DNA of 64,000 nt from Clostridiales bacterium (lineage in GTDB: Bacteria; Bacillota; Clostridia; Christensenellales; CAG-314), in contig JAFLVK010000002.1 in NCBI GenBank assembly GCA_022508345.1, forward strand, positions 248,001-312,000, read 5' to 3'. Below the pieces are notes generated by a model. It did no database searches. It was not told where the DNA came from and saw nothing but the letters and a program-made list of their open reading frames with translations. The translations under genes were made by a program, and so were the position numbers. Within the stretch, counting starts at the first letter, position 1. Each line of letters opens with the position of its first letter. This document shows positions 1 to 8,613 of the stretch, piece by piece.

Positions 1-194
1 AAGCCCATAAAATCAACAAAGAATGTTATCACGCCCACCAAGGACAAAATAAACCCTACCAGCGCGCAATTATTTAGTTTAGTCTTTTGCTGACCTATCG
101 GTGCTGGCGCATTATTAGTCCAGCAGCCGCATTTAGTGCAAAGCACAGCATCATCCATTATCTCCGCGCCACAGTGTGTACAGTATTTCATCAT
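1..194 (-). CDS. Zinc-ribbon membrane protein (partial)
   Basis: The C-terminal part lies outside the window. The visible N-terminus has two CxxC pairs (Cys5/Cys8 and Cys19/Cys22), as in the zinc-ribbon family of small membrane proteins, then a short Pro/Gln linker and the start of a hydrophobic segment that runs off the edge. The start is ATG at 194, with GGAGAAAGG just upstream; the ATG at 191 would also work. Cysteines and a membrane segment are seen directly. The function is unknown; such proteins usually have a cytoplasmic zinc ribbon followed by one or more membrane helices. An AT-rich stretch near 205-245 could hold its promoter. Confidence 0.7.
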   Translation of the reverse strand, partial: MMKYCTHCGAEIMDDAVLCTKCGCWTNNAPAPIGQQKTKLNNCALVGFILSLVGVITFFVDFMG

Positions 195-331
195 CCTTTC
201 TCCTTATAGATATATTATCACAAAACATCTGCTAACACAACAATTTTCGCCAATTTATACGCTGGCGTGGTATGAGCTAGATGTTTCTACCTATACAACA
301 ATTTAAATGTAGCAGTTGTCCCACTTTTACA

Positions 332-1168
332 CTAGTTTTTTTGCAGTAGATACAGCACCGCCATTGCAACGGATACGTAACAGCTTTCGCGGGTGCTTAC
401 GATGTTGTGAGCGTACTCCTTGATGCCGACGTTATCTACAATGAAACGGTTGCCCAAAAGAGGACAGTTGATACGCGCCATATCCATGAGCTCCTCGGAT
501 ATACCGCCACTTGTGCCGTAGTACTTTTCGGGGTCGGAAAAGGGTGCAAGTCCCAAGTCTATTACCGCATCCACGCCCGAGAACGCTGCGGCGGCCCTGT
601 CGATAATTATGCCCTTGCGGGTAGTAACAAAGTCATCGGGAGGAAGATACCACACAGCGTTGGAGCCAAATAGCTGCAAGCAGTGATTGAGCTCATTTAT
701 CTTGTTGACGTCGCGGTTACCCACGAACAGCACGTTGAGGTTTGACAGTCCGTCCAGCTTCATATTCAGTGCCATAAGGTCTGCAAGCACGCCAATGGGG
801 TCGTACTGGCTTGAGCCTCCGTTGATAACACCCGCGCGGGAAAGGCTACCGAAGCTCTTGGCAATGTTACCGTTGTCGCAAGCAATTACCATGGTATTTA
901 CACCCATGCTGTCGAACGTGCGGCATTGCTCCAGCACATCATCCGCGCCAAACACGGGGCATATCGTGCCAGACAGATACAGCGTTGCCAACTGAAACGC
1001 TGTACTGGATACGCTGGGTTTGTTCCATACGCCGGCTACAACGTGACCGATAAGCTGCGGTCCCTTTTTGTAGTTGGCGGTGACAATCCTGCGCATTTGT
1101 GTTGCTACTTCGAGAATGTTACTTATTTCCTTTTTGGTAAGGTCTGTAAGTGTTAGCAGATTTTTCAT
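332..1168 (-). CDS. Aspartate/ornithine carbamoyltransferase-like protein, active site degraded
   Basis: The 278-aa protein has the length order and fold signature of the transcarbamoylase family: an N-terminal MKNLLTLTDLTKKEI helix as in PyrB/ArgF, and a central VLFVGNRDVNKINEL segment where the second domain begins. The carbamoyl-phosphate motif normally written PSTRTR reads PSVSST, and the normal HPTQ reads YDPIG, so the phosphate-binding arginines and the catalytic histidine are missing. It lies 7 bases after rluD, where many Bacillota carry pyr genes after lspA-rluD. GAGG precedes the ATG. It could be a regulatory or structural paralogue of PyrB rather than an enzyme. Family assignment is by motif alignment by eye. 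Confidence 0.6.
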   Translation of the reverse strand: MKNLLTLTDLTKKEISNILEVATQMRRIVTANYKKGPQLIGHVVAGVWNKPSVSSTAFQLATLYLSGTICPVFGADDVLEQCRTFDSMGVNTMVIACDNGNIAKSFGSLSRAGVINGGSSQYDPIGVLADLMALNMKLDGLSNLNVLFVGNRDVNKINELNHCLQLFGSNAVWYLPPDDFVTTRKGIIIDRAAAAFSGVDAVIDLGLAPFSDPEKYYGTSGGISEELMDMARINCPLLGNRFIVDNVGIKEYAHNIVSTRESCYVSVAMAVLYLLQKN

Positions 1169-1175
1169 ATATACC

Positions 1176-2087
1176 TCAAGTGTGTTTATTGCGAAGTGTA
1201 TTTAGTACTTTTTCAAAGTATGGGGGAATGGGTGCGGAAAAGCTCATTTGCTTGCCTGTTGTGGGATGGGTGAACATGAGCGTGTGTGCATGCAGCAGCT
1301 GACCGTCCAATGCAAAGCGACACTTTTGATATCCGTAAGTTTTGTCACCCACTACGGGGTGCCCCAAAAACTTGGCGTGAACCCTAATCTGGTGCGTGCG
1401 CCCTGTTTTCAGTTCGAACTGCACCAAGGTGTAGTCCTTGAACCGCTCCAACACCGTGTAATAGGTCAAAGCGTTTCTTCCGTAGAGGACAATGTCCATC
1501 TTTTTTCTGTCCGCGACAGAACGCCCTATCGGCTTGTCCACTGAGCCGCTGTCGGTTTTGAGCACTCCTTCCAGCAGCGCGACGTAAATACGTCTGCACT
1601 CCTTTTGCTGTATTTGACGTTGCAGCTCCACATGCGCATTGTCGTTTTTTGCAATGACCAGCAAGCCACTTGTGTCCTTGTCAAGGCGATGTACAATGCC
1701 CGGTCGAAGCACTCCGTTGATACCGGACAAATCCTTGATGTGATACAGCAACGCGTTGACAAGCGTGCCCTCGTAAACATTGTTTGCAGGGTGTACTGTC
1801 ATGCCCTGCGGCTTGTTGATAACAGCTAGGTCACTGTCCTCGTACACTATATCAAGTGGAATATCCTGCGCCACAACGTCCAAGGGAATGTCCGGCGGTA
1901 TAGATGCCTCCACCGCACTGTCGGCTTTAACAGGCGTTGACGGCTTGGTAATTACCTTTCCGTCCACAGTAACTAACTGTTGAGCAATCAGCTTTTGAAC
2001 GTGGTTACGCGTAAGCCCGCTACTTTCCGACAAAAAGACGTCAAGTCGCCTACATTCGTTTTCACAGATCAGCTTGATCGTTCTCAT
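1176..2087 (-). CDS. rluD: 23S rRNA pseudouridine synthase, RluD/YlyB type
   Basis: This is a pseudouridine synthase of the RluA/RluD family, which modifies uridines in large-subunit rRNA. In order it has an S4 RNA-binding domain (about residues 10-60) and the catalytic domain with HRLDKDTSG (catalytic Asp136) and the later TGRTHQIRVH motif. The 303-aa length is normal. The chosen ATG at 2087 has AGGAG nine bases upstream. A longer reading from 2120 lacks such a site and runs deep into lspA. With this start it overlaps lspA by 26 bases, which suggests coupled translation. The lspA-rluD order is standard in Bacillota. The exact target uridines cannot be told from sequence. Confidence 0.93.
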   Translation of the reverse strand: MRTIKLICENECRRLDVFLSESSGLTRNHVQKLIAQQLVTVDGKVITKPSTPVKADSAVEASIPPDIPLDVVAQDIPLDIVYEDSDLAVINKPQGMTVHPANNVYEGTLVNALLYHIKDLSGINGVLRPGIVHRLDKDTSGLLVIAKNDNAHVELQRQIQQKECRRIYVALLEGVLKTDSGSVDKPIGRSVADRKKMDIVLYGRNALTYYTVLERFKDYTLVQFELKTGRTHQIRVHAKFLGHPVVGDKTYGYQKCRFALDGQLLHAHTLMFTHPTTGKQMSFSAPIPPYFEKVLNTLRNKHT

Positions 2088-2667
2088 CTGTTTGCTCCTG
2101 TTTCTGTTTGAGCTTTTCATTGCGTTCGTTGATAAGTGACCACATTAGCGAATCGTGGTCAACAAACACAATTGCCACAAGTGCCAGTATCACGCCCACC
2201 ACAAGGAAGCTATCGGCAATGTTGAATATGCCGAAAAATCCCTCCACGCGCACAAAATCGCGAACCTGTCCTGTGAAAAAACCGTCCTTGGCAAATACAA
2301 TGCGGTCTATTGCATTGCCGATTGTTCCGCCAATAATAAACGCAAATGCAACCTGCCCCGCAACACTGCGCGTACGGCTACGCCACAGCAGCCACATAAA
2401 TACAGGTATGCCGATAAGTGTCATAAAGAAAAACAGCCAATTGTTCCAAGCCAGATTGGAAAACATGCCACCCGTTGCGCCGGGGTTTGTTGTCCAGTAC
2501 AGGGTGAGCCAATTACCCAGTATTTTAATTGTGCCGTGTTTTTCGCAGGCAATACCGATAAAGTATTTCGTCAGTTGATCCAGCGCAATGCATGCGACAA
2601 TGACCGAAATGTATACGGCAAGAAATACGGGTATCGTTAGTGTTTTTCTTTGTTTTGTTTTTGACAT
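2062..2667 (-). CDS. lspA: Lipoprotein signal peptidase (signal peptidase II)
   Basis: This membrane aspartyl protease cleaves the signal peptide from prolipoproteins after lipid attachment. Four hydrophobic segments are visible. The catalytic aspartates fall in GNAIDR (Asp121) and FNIADS (Asp152). The 201-aa length is slightly long because of a charged, Gln-rich C-terminal tail. AAGGA precedes the ATG. The gene sits 4 bases after an M28 peptidase gene and overlaps rluD, so it belongs to a leftward operon. The window encodes several lipoproteins (a Cthe_2159-like protein, a VWA protein, a BspA-like protein and possibly a ComEA-like one) that would be its substrates. Confidence 0.95.
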   Translation of the reverse strand: MSKTKQRKTLTIPVFLAVYISVIVACIALDQLTKYFIGIACEKHGTIKILGNWLTLYWTTNPGATGGMFSNLAWNNWLFFFMTLIGIPVFMWLLWRSRTRSVAGQVAFAFIIGGTIGNAIDRIVFAKDGFFTGQVRDFVRVEGFFGIFNIADSFLVVGVILALVAIVFVDHDSLMWSLINERNEKLKQKQEQTDENDQADL

Positions 2668-2671
2668 TATT

Positions 2672-3877
2672 TTATTCCTTGAAAGTGAATATATCGTCGA
2701 AAGTAAATATTTCCGACGCGTCAGGCTTGTCGAATACCTTTTGCGAATTGATCTCAGCCCTACCTAGAATTGCTCTCTTTTGTAGCTTGCGGCTGTACAG
2801 CCATGTGAAGATTGCCAGCACTACAAGTACAGCAAGGATAACCAGCGAAGCCCACCACTTGTTGTACCAAAAGCCTAAATTTACAAGCTGACTGCGCGCA
2901 TTTTCGGCAATTTCCGCAAAGCCGTTTGACAGTACTGTATTTGCTATTGCTTCACCTACGTTTTGTATGCGCACAGCCCATGCAACACCGCTATTTACCA
3001 AATTTTCGTATGTGTCGCTTGCAGTGTTGATGACGTTACCGGCATTGAAATTCCAAATCTCATTTGAATAATCACCCGAGAAAAAGAATGCTATTGGTAT
3101 GCCTGCAAGACGGAATGGGGTGTGGTCGCTACCCTGAACAAACTCGTAATAGCCGTATCCGTATATGTCTTCCATATATGAACCGTAGATACCCTTTGCG
3201 TAAGGTTTTTCGACAATGTCTTTGCTGTTTTTCAATATGGCATCGGCAAGCCTTGTATGCTTGTTTTCGCACATCAGGTACACGTCCTCGCCCAAAGCTA
3301 TGCTGTCGATATTGAACATCACAAGTGTGTTGACAGCTTGCTCTGCCGATAACCTGTCAACAAAGTGCCGCGAACCAAGCAGCCCGTTCTCCTCGCCGTC
3401 AAATGCCACAAATGTTACATTGTACGGGATGTCATTGGCACTTGCAAGAAGCTTCATTGTGTAGTACAACGCTGCAACACCCACGGCATTGTCGCCTGCG
3501 CCTTCACCGCCTATTGCGTCGTAGTGAGCGCCAACAATTATTTGCTTGAGTGAGTTATCTTTTTTCAAACGCGCAACAATGTTGCAGTAATTTCCGTCAC
3601 CGTCAATGAAGGGGGCGGTTGTCACTTCGCTGTCCAATGCGGAACTGTCCAACGCTTCACGGAATTTAGTTACAAGGTAATCTACCTTATCCGCCTTGTT
3701 GCCCTGCGCATTAAGCTCACACAGCTCTTTGACAAACTCTTTTACTTCGGCATTTTCTTCAACAACTGTCGGTGCGTTCGCTGTCGGCGAAGCTTGCTCC
3801 TCGGCAAAAGCCACACAGGAAATTACCGACAACACCGCAAGCAGCACTATCAAAACAAAAATCAGTATTTTCTTCAT
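2672..3877 (-). CDS. M28-family zinc metallopeptidase with C-terminal membrane anchor
   Basis: This is a secreted or surface-exposed zinc aminopeptidase-type protein. An N-terminal signal peptide (MKKILIFVLIVLL...) precedes the M28 domain, whose metal ligands appear in order: HYDA, GAGDNAVG, the catalytic pair in FDGEENG, NIDS and GSDHTPF. Near the C-terminus a single hydrophobic helix (WWASLVILAVLVV...) is followed by about 45 polar residues, so the catalytic domain probably sits outside and the tail in the cytoplasm. The ATG at 3877 overlaps the stop of the upstream membrane-protein gene in an ATGA arrangement, indicating translational coupling. The peptide substrate is unknown. The C-terminal anchor with a cytoplasmic tail is less usual for M28 enzymes. 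Confidence 0.85.
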   Translation of the reverse strand: MKKILIFVLIVLLAVLSVISCVAFAEEQASPTANAPTVVEENAEVKEFVKELCELNAQGNKADKVDYLVTKFREALDSSALDSEVTTAPFIDGDGNYCNIVARLKKDNSLKQIIVGAHYDAIGGEGAGDNAVGVAALYYTMKLLASANDIPYNVTFVAFDGEENGLLGSRHFVDRLSAEQAVNTLVMFNIDSIALGEDVYLMCENKHTRLADAILKNSKDIVEKPYAKGIYGSYMEDIYGYGYYEFVQGSDHTPFRLAGIPIAFFFSGDYSNEIWNFNAGNVINTASDTYENLVNSGVAWAVRIQNVGEAIANTVLSNGFAEIAENARSQLVNLGFWYNKWWASLVILAVLVVLAIFTWLYSRKLQKRAILGRAEINSQKVFDKPDASEIFTFDDIFTFKE

Positions 3878-4410
3878 AGCAGCACCCCGAATACAAATGC
3901 AAACACGAAGTACACTATTGCCATATTGCGGAAGTAATACTGCGCTGTAGCGTCGTTGAAATACAGCTTCTTTGTTACTGCATAAAACCAAATTACGCAC
4001 CCCGTTGCCACAATAAAGGGGAACATTTTTTCACCCCAGGTGAGCAATAGCGGCGTAACCAAATTTACAAGACTTAGCAGCCCGCACACAAAGTAAAACA
4101 ACGCAAAAAACATCAGCGTTATAAGTCCGTACTCAGCTCGCGGAACATTGTAAAAGCGCGAAATGTTCAAAAACACATTTGCAACCAATGGCACAATGAA
4201 CACCAACACCACGCCAATCAGTAATGCGGCGAAAAATGCAATCAACAACACGTAGGCGTCGGACGCATTTAGCATGGTGCCGTACATCGATTGCACCATC
4301 TGTGCAGTGGCAAGGATATTTTGCCAACTGTACAAAACATACGCCAGCACAAATGCTATGCGCACCAACACATTGGACAGTCGGAAATTGCTTCTCAGTT
4401 TGCTAAACAA
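3874..4410 (-). CDS. Polytopic membrane protein of unknown function
   Basis: The 178-aa protein has about five hydrophobic segments and short loops, and no motif I recognise. The start appears to be TTG at 4410, preceded by AGGTGG at 7 bases; no ATG fits. It lies between holA (17 bases upstream) and the M28 peptidase, with which it shares an ATGA overlap. The tight coupling suggests that it works with the peptidase, for example as a membrane partner, but this is inference from context only. Confidence 0.7.
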   Translation of the reverse strand: MFSKLRSNFRLSNVLVRIAFVLAYVLYSWQNILATAQMVQSMYGTMLNASDAYVLLIAFFAALLIGVVLVFIVPLVANVFLNISRFYNVPRAEYGLITLMFFALFYFVCGLLSLVNLVTPLLLTWGEKMFPFIVATGCVIWFYAVTKKLYFNDATAQYYFRNMAIVYFVFAFVFGVLL

Positions 4411-4427
4411 TTGGGTACCACCTCACA

Positions 4428-5387
4428 TTACAGAGAAATAAGTTGCATGATTAGTATCTGCATTACCTCGTTTTCGTCTACAAACGCCTTTATTCGTTCG
4501 TCCGCCAACGACAGATAATCCAACGCGCGCTTGAGCTGCATGGGCTTGTAGCGATTGGCGGTATCCTTGGCGAAGCTGATTGCGCCCGCCTTTACACCGA
4601 GGTAATTTGCCATTTCTTCATTGGTAAAGGTTGATGTTTTGACGTAGTAGACACGTCGGTAAAAGTTGTAGATGAGTGCAAATAACGCGCGCGCCTCTTC
4701 GCCACGGGCAATCAATCCACGGTAGATTTCCGTAGCACGATTTGCGTTTTTGTCGGCAATTGCACCGGATAGGTCGTACACCGCGTACTCGGTATCCTTG
4801 TGCACCAGCATGTCGATGGACTCAACACTGATATCGCCGTAGTCTATTAGCTTTTGTGTTTCCACCTCCACGCGCGACATGTCCAGCAAGCAGTAGGTAG
4901 CTATCCTGTCGGCGCACAAAGCGTCCACTGTCACACCGTTTCTTTTGCAGTAGCTAGTTATCCATTTAACAATGCTTGCCTTGTCCAACCTGTTGCAGTT
5001 GACTGTTTCCATGCCCGAAATGTCGGTAAAATTCTTGTCCGAATCGGACACAAACAGCAAGCAAAAACTACCGTCGCACTGCGCCACCGTCTCCGATAAA
5101 TGGCGCTTGATTTCGGCGACCTTTGCGTTACCCTCAGGCCAAAGAAAATCCTCACACACCACAAGCTTTTTTGCAGAAAACATCGACGGCGTAAAACAGG
5201 CAAGTCGAATGTCCTCAACTGTGGGTGCAACAAGCTTATCCACGCTGAAGCCATCGTCCACAATGCCGTACGCTTCGCACACGTTAGCTACAGACTTACG
5301 TTTGAGCCAAGCATCGTTACCGTACAGACACAACGCGTTAAATTCGCTCGTTTTAAGTTTTTCCCTTAGCTCGAGAAATTTTAACAA
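4428..5387 (-). CDS. holA: DNA polymerase III delta subunit (clamp loader)
   Basis: HolA opens the beta sliding clamp within the clamp-loader complex. The N-terminus has the delta-type CLYGND segment, the middle carries the long helical region, and the C-terminal collar domain contains YRRVYYVKTS and NRYKPMQLKRAL, as in other delta subunits. Length is normal (319 aa). The start is uncertain: TTG at 5387 has AGGTGA eight bases upstream and gives the usual distance to LYG, whereas GTG at 5399 overlaps the comEC stop as GTGA but has no good site. Placement right after comEC matches the comEA-comEC-holA order of many Bacillota. Confidence 0.9.
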   Translation of the reverse strand: MLKFLELREKLKTSEFNALCLYGNDAWLKRKSVANVCEAYGIVDDGFSVDKLVAPTVEDIRLACFTPSMFSAKKLVVCEDFLWPEGNAKVAEIKRHLSETVAQCDGSFCLLFVSDSDKNFTDISGMETVNCNRLDKASIVKWITSYCKRNGVTVDALCADRIATYCLLDMSRVEVETQKLIDYGDISVESIDMLVHKDTEYAVYDLSGAIADKNANRATEIYRGLIARGEEARALFALIYNFYRRVYYVKTSTFTNEEMANYLGVKAGAISFAKDTANRYKPMQLKRALDYLSLADERIKAFVDENEVMQILIMQLISL

Positions 5388-5395
5388 AGTCCACC

Positions 5396-7534
5396 TCACC
5401 TAAATGTTAAAACTATTTTATCACCTTTTTGATTTATTGTAAAGTTTCCATACTTATTTGCACCGTAATTAAAACGAAGATTACTTTGATAGGGTGTGAC
5501 AGTCAGCGCATACCTGTCTGAGTATTCTTGGTTTGCTTCGGGCAGCACATACAAATCTGCCACAATCCCGCTTTCAATCAGGTCTGTTACGGTATTGATG
5601 TTGCCGCAGGCTATGCAAATTTTCATTTTGTTCACGGATACACTTACGCCCATTAGTCCCGCGCCGAAATGGGATTGGACCTTAACGTAATTGCCCGTTG
5701 TGGAATTGGGAAACTGATGTATCACCTTTACACCACGGCTTGCAAATTTCGCCTCAACCGTTTCGCTGTCGTCCGCGCCAAGAATGTACACTTCGTCTAT
5801 CGGCAGGCGGTCAAGCATTGCAAGCGAAATGGACGTTGCCGACGAACAGTCGGAAATATACACTGTGCAGCTTTTCAAGTTAAACTTATGCAAATATTCA
5901 GTTGCGTAATAAAGGGTGTAATATTCATTAAAATCCAACACAAGTGCCGCTTCACCGCTATTGGACACAGCTGCGACAACTGCACTATGCTCTTGTACTG
6001 AAACAAATATTTGATTGCGTGCAGATATTGGAATAAATGAGAAAAACATACTACATATCAGTAAAATTGCGCATATGGGGTAAAAAATTCGCTTGCCCAG
6101 CTTGTTAATATTTACAAAGCCGCCAAACACAAATAACACAACTGCTACAATAACCGTACTAATTGAAACAGCAGCTATCACAACCGTTGCAAAGCTTACT
6201 AGCGAAACGGCATGCGCAAGTGACACTACAACTCGCAACACGTAATCTGCTGCAAGTAGCAAGTAATGAAATACGGAGGGAATAAGCCCACAAATGCCCA
6301 ACGTAAAGGCAACGGAAATAAGGGGAATAACAACAATATTTAACAGTGCAGCAAACACGGGAACTTCGCCGAAATTTATCGCCACCGTAAATACGGTTGC
6401 AACCCCACAGGACAACGAAAGAACAAAAGCATTTACCATGTAACGCAGCACCCTGTTTATCCTACGTTTGCGTAGCCACCTGTTAATTGGCGTGTACATT
6501 GTGGCTATTCCGTAAACGGACAGAAAGGACAACTGAAATCCAACGTCGAAAAGATAAAATGGGTGTACCAGCAAAATCAGCAATGCCGACCAGGAAATGG
6601 CGGAAAGCATATCGTACCTGCCAAAGCATGCCCTAGCAACGTAGCTACACACCACCATTACAATTGCTCTCATAACCGACGGAGTAAATGCGCAAATGTA
6701 TGCGTACAGCAGCAATGGCACAAGAAGTATCGCACATTCTACTAGCGTTGGAAGACGAAGCCGCTTTAGCGCCAAGCAAATGATAGCTACAACAAAACCG
6801 ACGTGCAAACCGCTAACAGCCAGCAAATGCAAAATACCTGCCCGAGAGAAAACGTAATTTATCTGATTGGAAATGGGCGTTCTGTCTCCCGTAAGCAACG
6901 CATACATTATGTCGCTGTTTTGAAGCATGAAGTCGCAAGACACGTCGTAAATGTATTTACGAACCTTTTCGTCCAACTTGAGCGCACCCGACTGTTGTGA
7001 AATTACTGTGATATTTGTCAACTCGTAATTGATGTTGTTGCGTATATAGTAGGAATTGATATCCGAATTGACTGGATAAGTAGAGGACAGCTCACCACTG
7101 ACATTAACAACGTCGCCAACCATTAACTCCGTGCTGTACACACGTATATGCACGCGCCCATCCAGCTTCTCACCGCTGGAAAGTGTGCAGTCTTCCAAGT
7201 AGTAGATACCGTTGAAATCATCTTTGTTTCTGTTTAAGTCGCACACCCTTGCAGTAAGTGTTACACTCTCTTGGCACACTTCGCGCTGTTCCTTTCGAAA
7301 CAGGAACAAACGTGCAATTCCGAACCCCAGTATGACAAAAGCAAGCATGATAACGGTGATTTTCCACACCCCATATCTTTTTATTGCGAAAAATACAGCT
7401 AAAGCTACAAGCAGTAACACCGAAATCAAACCGAAGTAGAAATTGCCTAAATACCACTCGTAGCATGAAAATATTCCCAAAATAAAAGCAACCGCTAAAA
7501 ATAGCGGTACGCGAATGTTAATCAGTTTCTTCAT
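5396..7534 (-). CDS. comEC: ComEC/Rec2 DNA-uptake channel protein, degenerate C-terminal domain
   Basis: ComEC is the membrane channel that passes single-stranded DNA into the cell in natural competence. In order: two or three N-terminal membrane helices, a soluble OB-like domain (about residues 80-190), and the competence core with HLLAVSGLHVGF followed by many membrane segments. The C-terminal 200 residues have the position and length of the usual metallo-beta-lactamase-like domain but lack the HxHxDH metal motif; IYISD-like and YILGADDS strands remain. The ATG at 7534 is chosen (AGAGAAAG upstream) over a longer reading from 7588 that runs into the previous gene. It overlaps the ComEA-like gene by 17 bases. 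Whether DNA uptake works here cannot be told. Confidence 0.9.
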   Translation of the reverse strand: MKKLINIRVPLFLAVAFILGIFSCYEWYLGNFYFGLISVLLLVALAVFFAIKRYGVWKITVIMLAFVILGFGIARLFLFRKEQREVCQESVTLTARVCDLNRNKDDFNGIYYLEDCTLSSGEKLDGRVHIRVYSTELMVGDVVNVSGELSSTYPVNSDINSYYIRNNINYELTNITVISQQSGALKLDEKVRKYIYDVSCDFMLQNSDIMYALLTGDRTPISNQINYVFSRAGILHLLAVSGLHVGFVVAIICLALKRLRLPTLVECAILLVPLLLYAYICAFTPSVMRAIVMVVCSYVARACFGRYDMLSAISWSALLILLVHPFYLFDVGFQLSFLSVYGIATMYTPINRWLRKRRINRVLRYMVNAFVLSLSCGVATVFTVAINFGEVPVFAALLNIVVIPLISVAFTLGICGLIPSVFHYLLLAADYVLRVVVSLAHAVSLVSFATVVIAAVSISTVIVAVVLFVFGGFVNINKLGKRIFYPICAILLICSMFFSFIPISARNQIFVSVQEHSAVVAAVSNSGEAALVLDFNEYYTLYYATEYLHKFNLKSCTVYISDCSSATSISLAMLDRLPIDEVYILGADDSETVEAKFASRGVKVIHQFPNSTTGNYVKVQSHFGAGLMGVSVSVNKMKICIACGNINTVTDLIESGIVADLYVLPEANQEYSDRYALTVTPYQSNLRFNYGANKYGNFTINQKGDKIVLTFR

Positions 7535-8048
7535 AATCTTTCTCTGCAATGAACAACTTGTAGAAATTATCTGCATAGTCGTCACCAAGTGCTTCTAGCA
7601 GTTGGTTTTTATTTGTAATCTTGCCGTGCACTTCAATATAATCTGCAAGCTTGTCGATAACATCGGCGGACAGCCCGTCAACAGGCATACGCGCAGCAAT
7701 CATCGGGTTGTTTGCATTGATGCTGTCGTGGGTAGCTTCGCCGTCGTAGTATCCAACAATTATCATTGTTAATTTTCCGTCCACATATGACGAACTAAGT
7801 GTCGGCATCACACTTTCGGGCAAAATTCCGGCAAGACGCAGCACCTGTACGTAGTCAGTACCCATTTCCACATCGTAGTAGCCTTCATGTTCCACTGCTC
7901 CGCAAATATAGATACGGATAGTTTCCACATTTACATGAATTGGAACTTCAAATTTATCTAACGGCGCTTCAAAGGGATTGCCACAGCAGCAAAGTAGCGA
8001 GCAAAGGGTAAATAATAAAATAACGGTTGTAAAAAACCGTGCTCTCAT
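7518..8048 (-). CDS. ComEA-like protein, possibly a lipoprotein (SLBB plus degenerate HhH)
   Basis: The 176-aa protein begins with a hydrophobic export signal ending in a cysteine cluster (SLLCCCGN), a plausible but not perfect lipobox. Next comes an SLBB-like stretch (IYICGAVEHEGYYDVEMG), as in ComEA. The last third (NANNPMIAARMPVDGLSADVIDK, then ADYIEVHGKITNKNQLLEAL) matches the layout of the ComEA helix-hairpin-helix domain, but its central PGIG-type glycines are not intact. ComEA binds incoming double-stranded DNA; the position directly before comEC supports the call. A GTG at 8063 is an alternative start. It begins just after the 3' end of a probable 6S RNA gene. Confidence 0.65.
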   Translation of the reverse strand: MRARFFTTVILLFTLCSLLCCCGNPFEAPLDKFEVPIHVNVETIRIYICGAVEHEGYYDVEMGTDYVQVLRLAGILPESVMPTLSSSYVDGKLTMIIVGYYDGEATHDSINANNPMIAARMPVDGLSADVIDKLADYIEVHGKITNKNQLLEALGDDYADNFYKLFIAEKDYEETD

Positions 8049-8051
8049 TGC

Positions 8052-8262
8052 AAAAAACCCCACTATAGCCGTGTTTTACTATGGTTCAACCTATATAAAT
8101 AGGTGGGTGATCTACCAAATGCTATCAATCTTTACCGGAACTGACGTTCTTTGACTTCACACGGAAGCCGTAGTAACCTGACATCAGCGTTTGGACGCAA
8201 TCCCCTTTTACGAACTGTAGTTGACGCATTTTGTAAAACTTGAAGGGCTAAGCAGGGTTCTA
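8052..8262 (-). ncRNA. ssrS: Probable 6S RNA
   Basis: Read leftward, this 211-nt stretch folds like 6S RNA. A long-range closing stem pairs 8255-8259 with 8056-8060 and 8246-8250 with 8066-8070. A large central bubble contains a small hairpin on its 3' side (8089-8104, ACCTAT/ATAGGT). An apical rod includes 8181-8187 paired with 8141-8147 (one G-U) and an ACGG/CCGT hairpin. The 3' end is GGGG followed by six Ts. An extended -10 (TGTGATACT; GATACT at 8269-8274) lies 6-7 nt before the proposed 5' end. 6S RNA binds the housekeeping RNA polymerase. The call rests on size and fold, not on sequence search. Confidence 0.55.
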
Positions 8263-8332
8263 TTACAGAGTATCACACAATTGTGTAATTTGCAAACATA
8301 ATAGCAGTAAATGTTACAACCAGCTGCTCAAC

Positions 8333-8479
8333 TCACATCAGGTTAATTTTCGCACAAAACAGTCGCCCAAGATAGTAAACGGATACCGTGACAGACAATG
8401 ATACGGATTTTGCCTGCACAGTGTTTCCATTCACAACTACTGCTGTAATTTTACCATATTTAGGCTTCACTTTCAACAT
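8333..8479 (-). CDS. Possible small protein, 48 aa
   Basis: This short open frame (ATG at 8479, TGA at 8333) encodes a basic, beta-rich 48-residue product starting MLKVKPKYGKITAVVVNGNT. Its composition looks protein-like rather than random, and a promoter-like pair (TCGACA, 16 nt, TACAAT) lies about 30 bases upstream. No ribosome binding site is visible. It could be a real small protein, a remnant of a larger gene, or chance. No family is recognised. Confidence 0.25.
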   Translation of the reverse strand: MLKVKPKYGKITAVVVNGNTVQAKSVSLSVTVSVYYLGRLFCAKINLM

Positions 8480-8512
8480 AAATATGCAAGAAATTGGTTA
8501 AAATCGTCGTTT

Positions 8513-8540
8513 ATTGTACAAAAAAAGTCTTTTTTGTCGA
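8513..8540 (-). promoter_or_regulatory. Promoter candidate for the 48-aa frame
   Basis: Leftward TCGACA (8540-8535) and TACAAT (8518-8513) are separated by 16 nt, each one mismatch from consensus. Transcription would begin near 8506. Confidence 0.4.
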
Positions 8541-8613
8541 TTTTGTAAAAATGTATATTTTATATATACTTCTTCTATATTACAAAAGTTAATGTTATTG
8601 TTAAAAATAAAAT

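Noticed and set aside
8052..8262. tmRNA, RNase P RNA or SRP RNA as alternatives for this structured stretch
   Set aside because: None of their conserved motifs was found; only the 6S fold fits.
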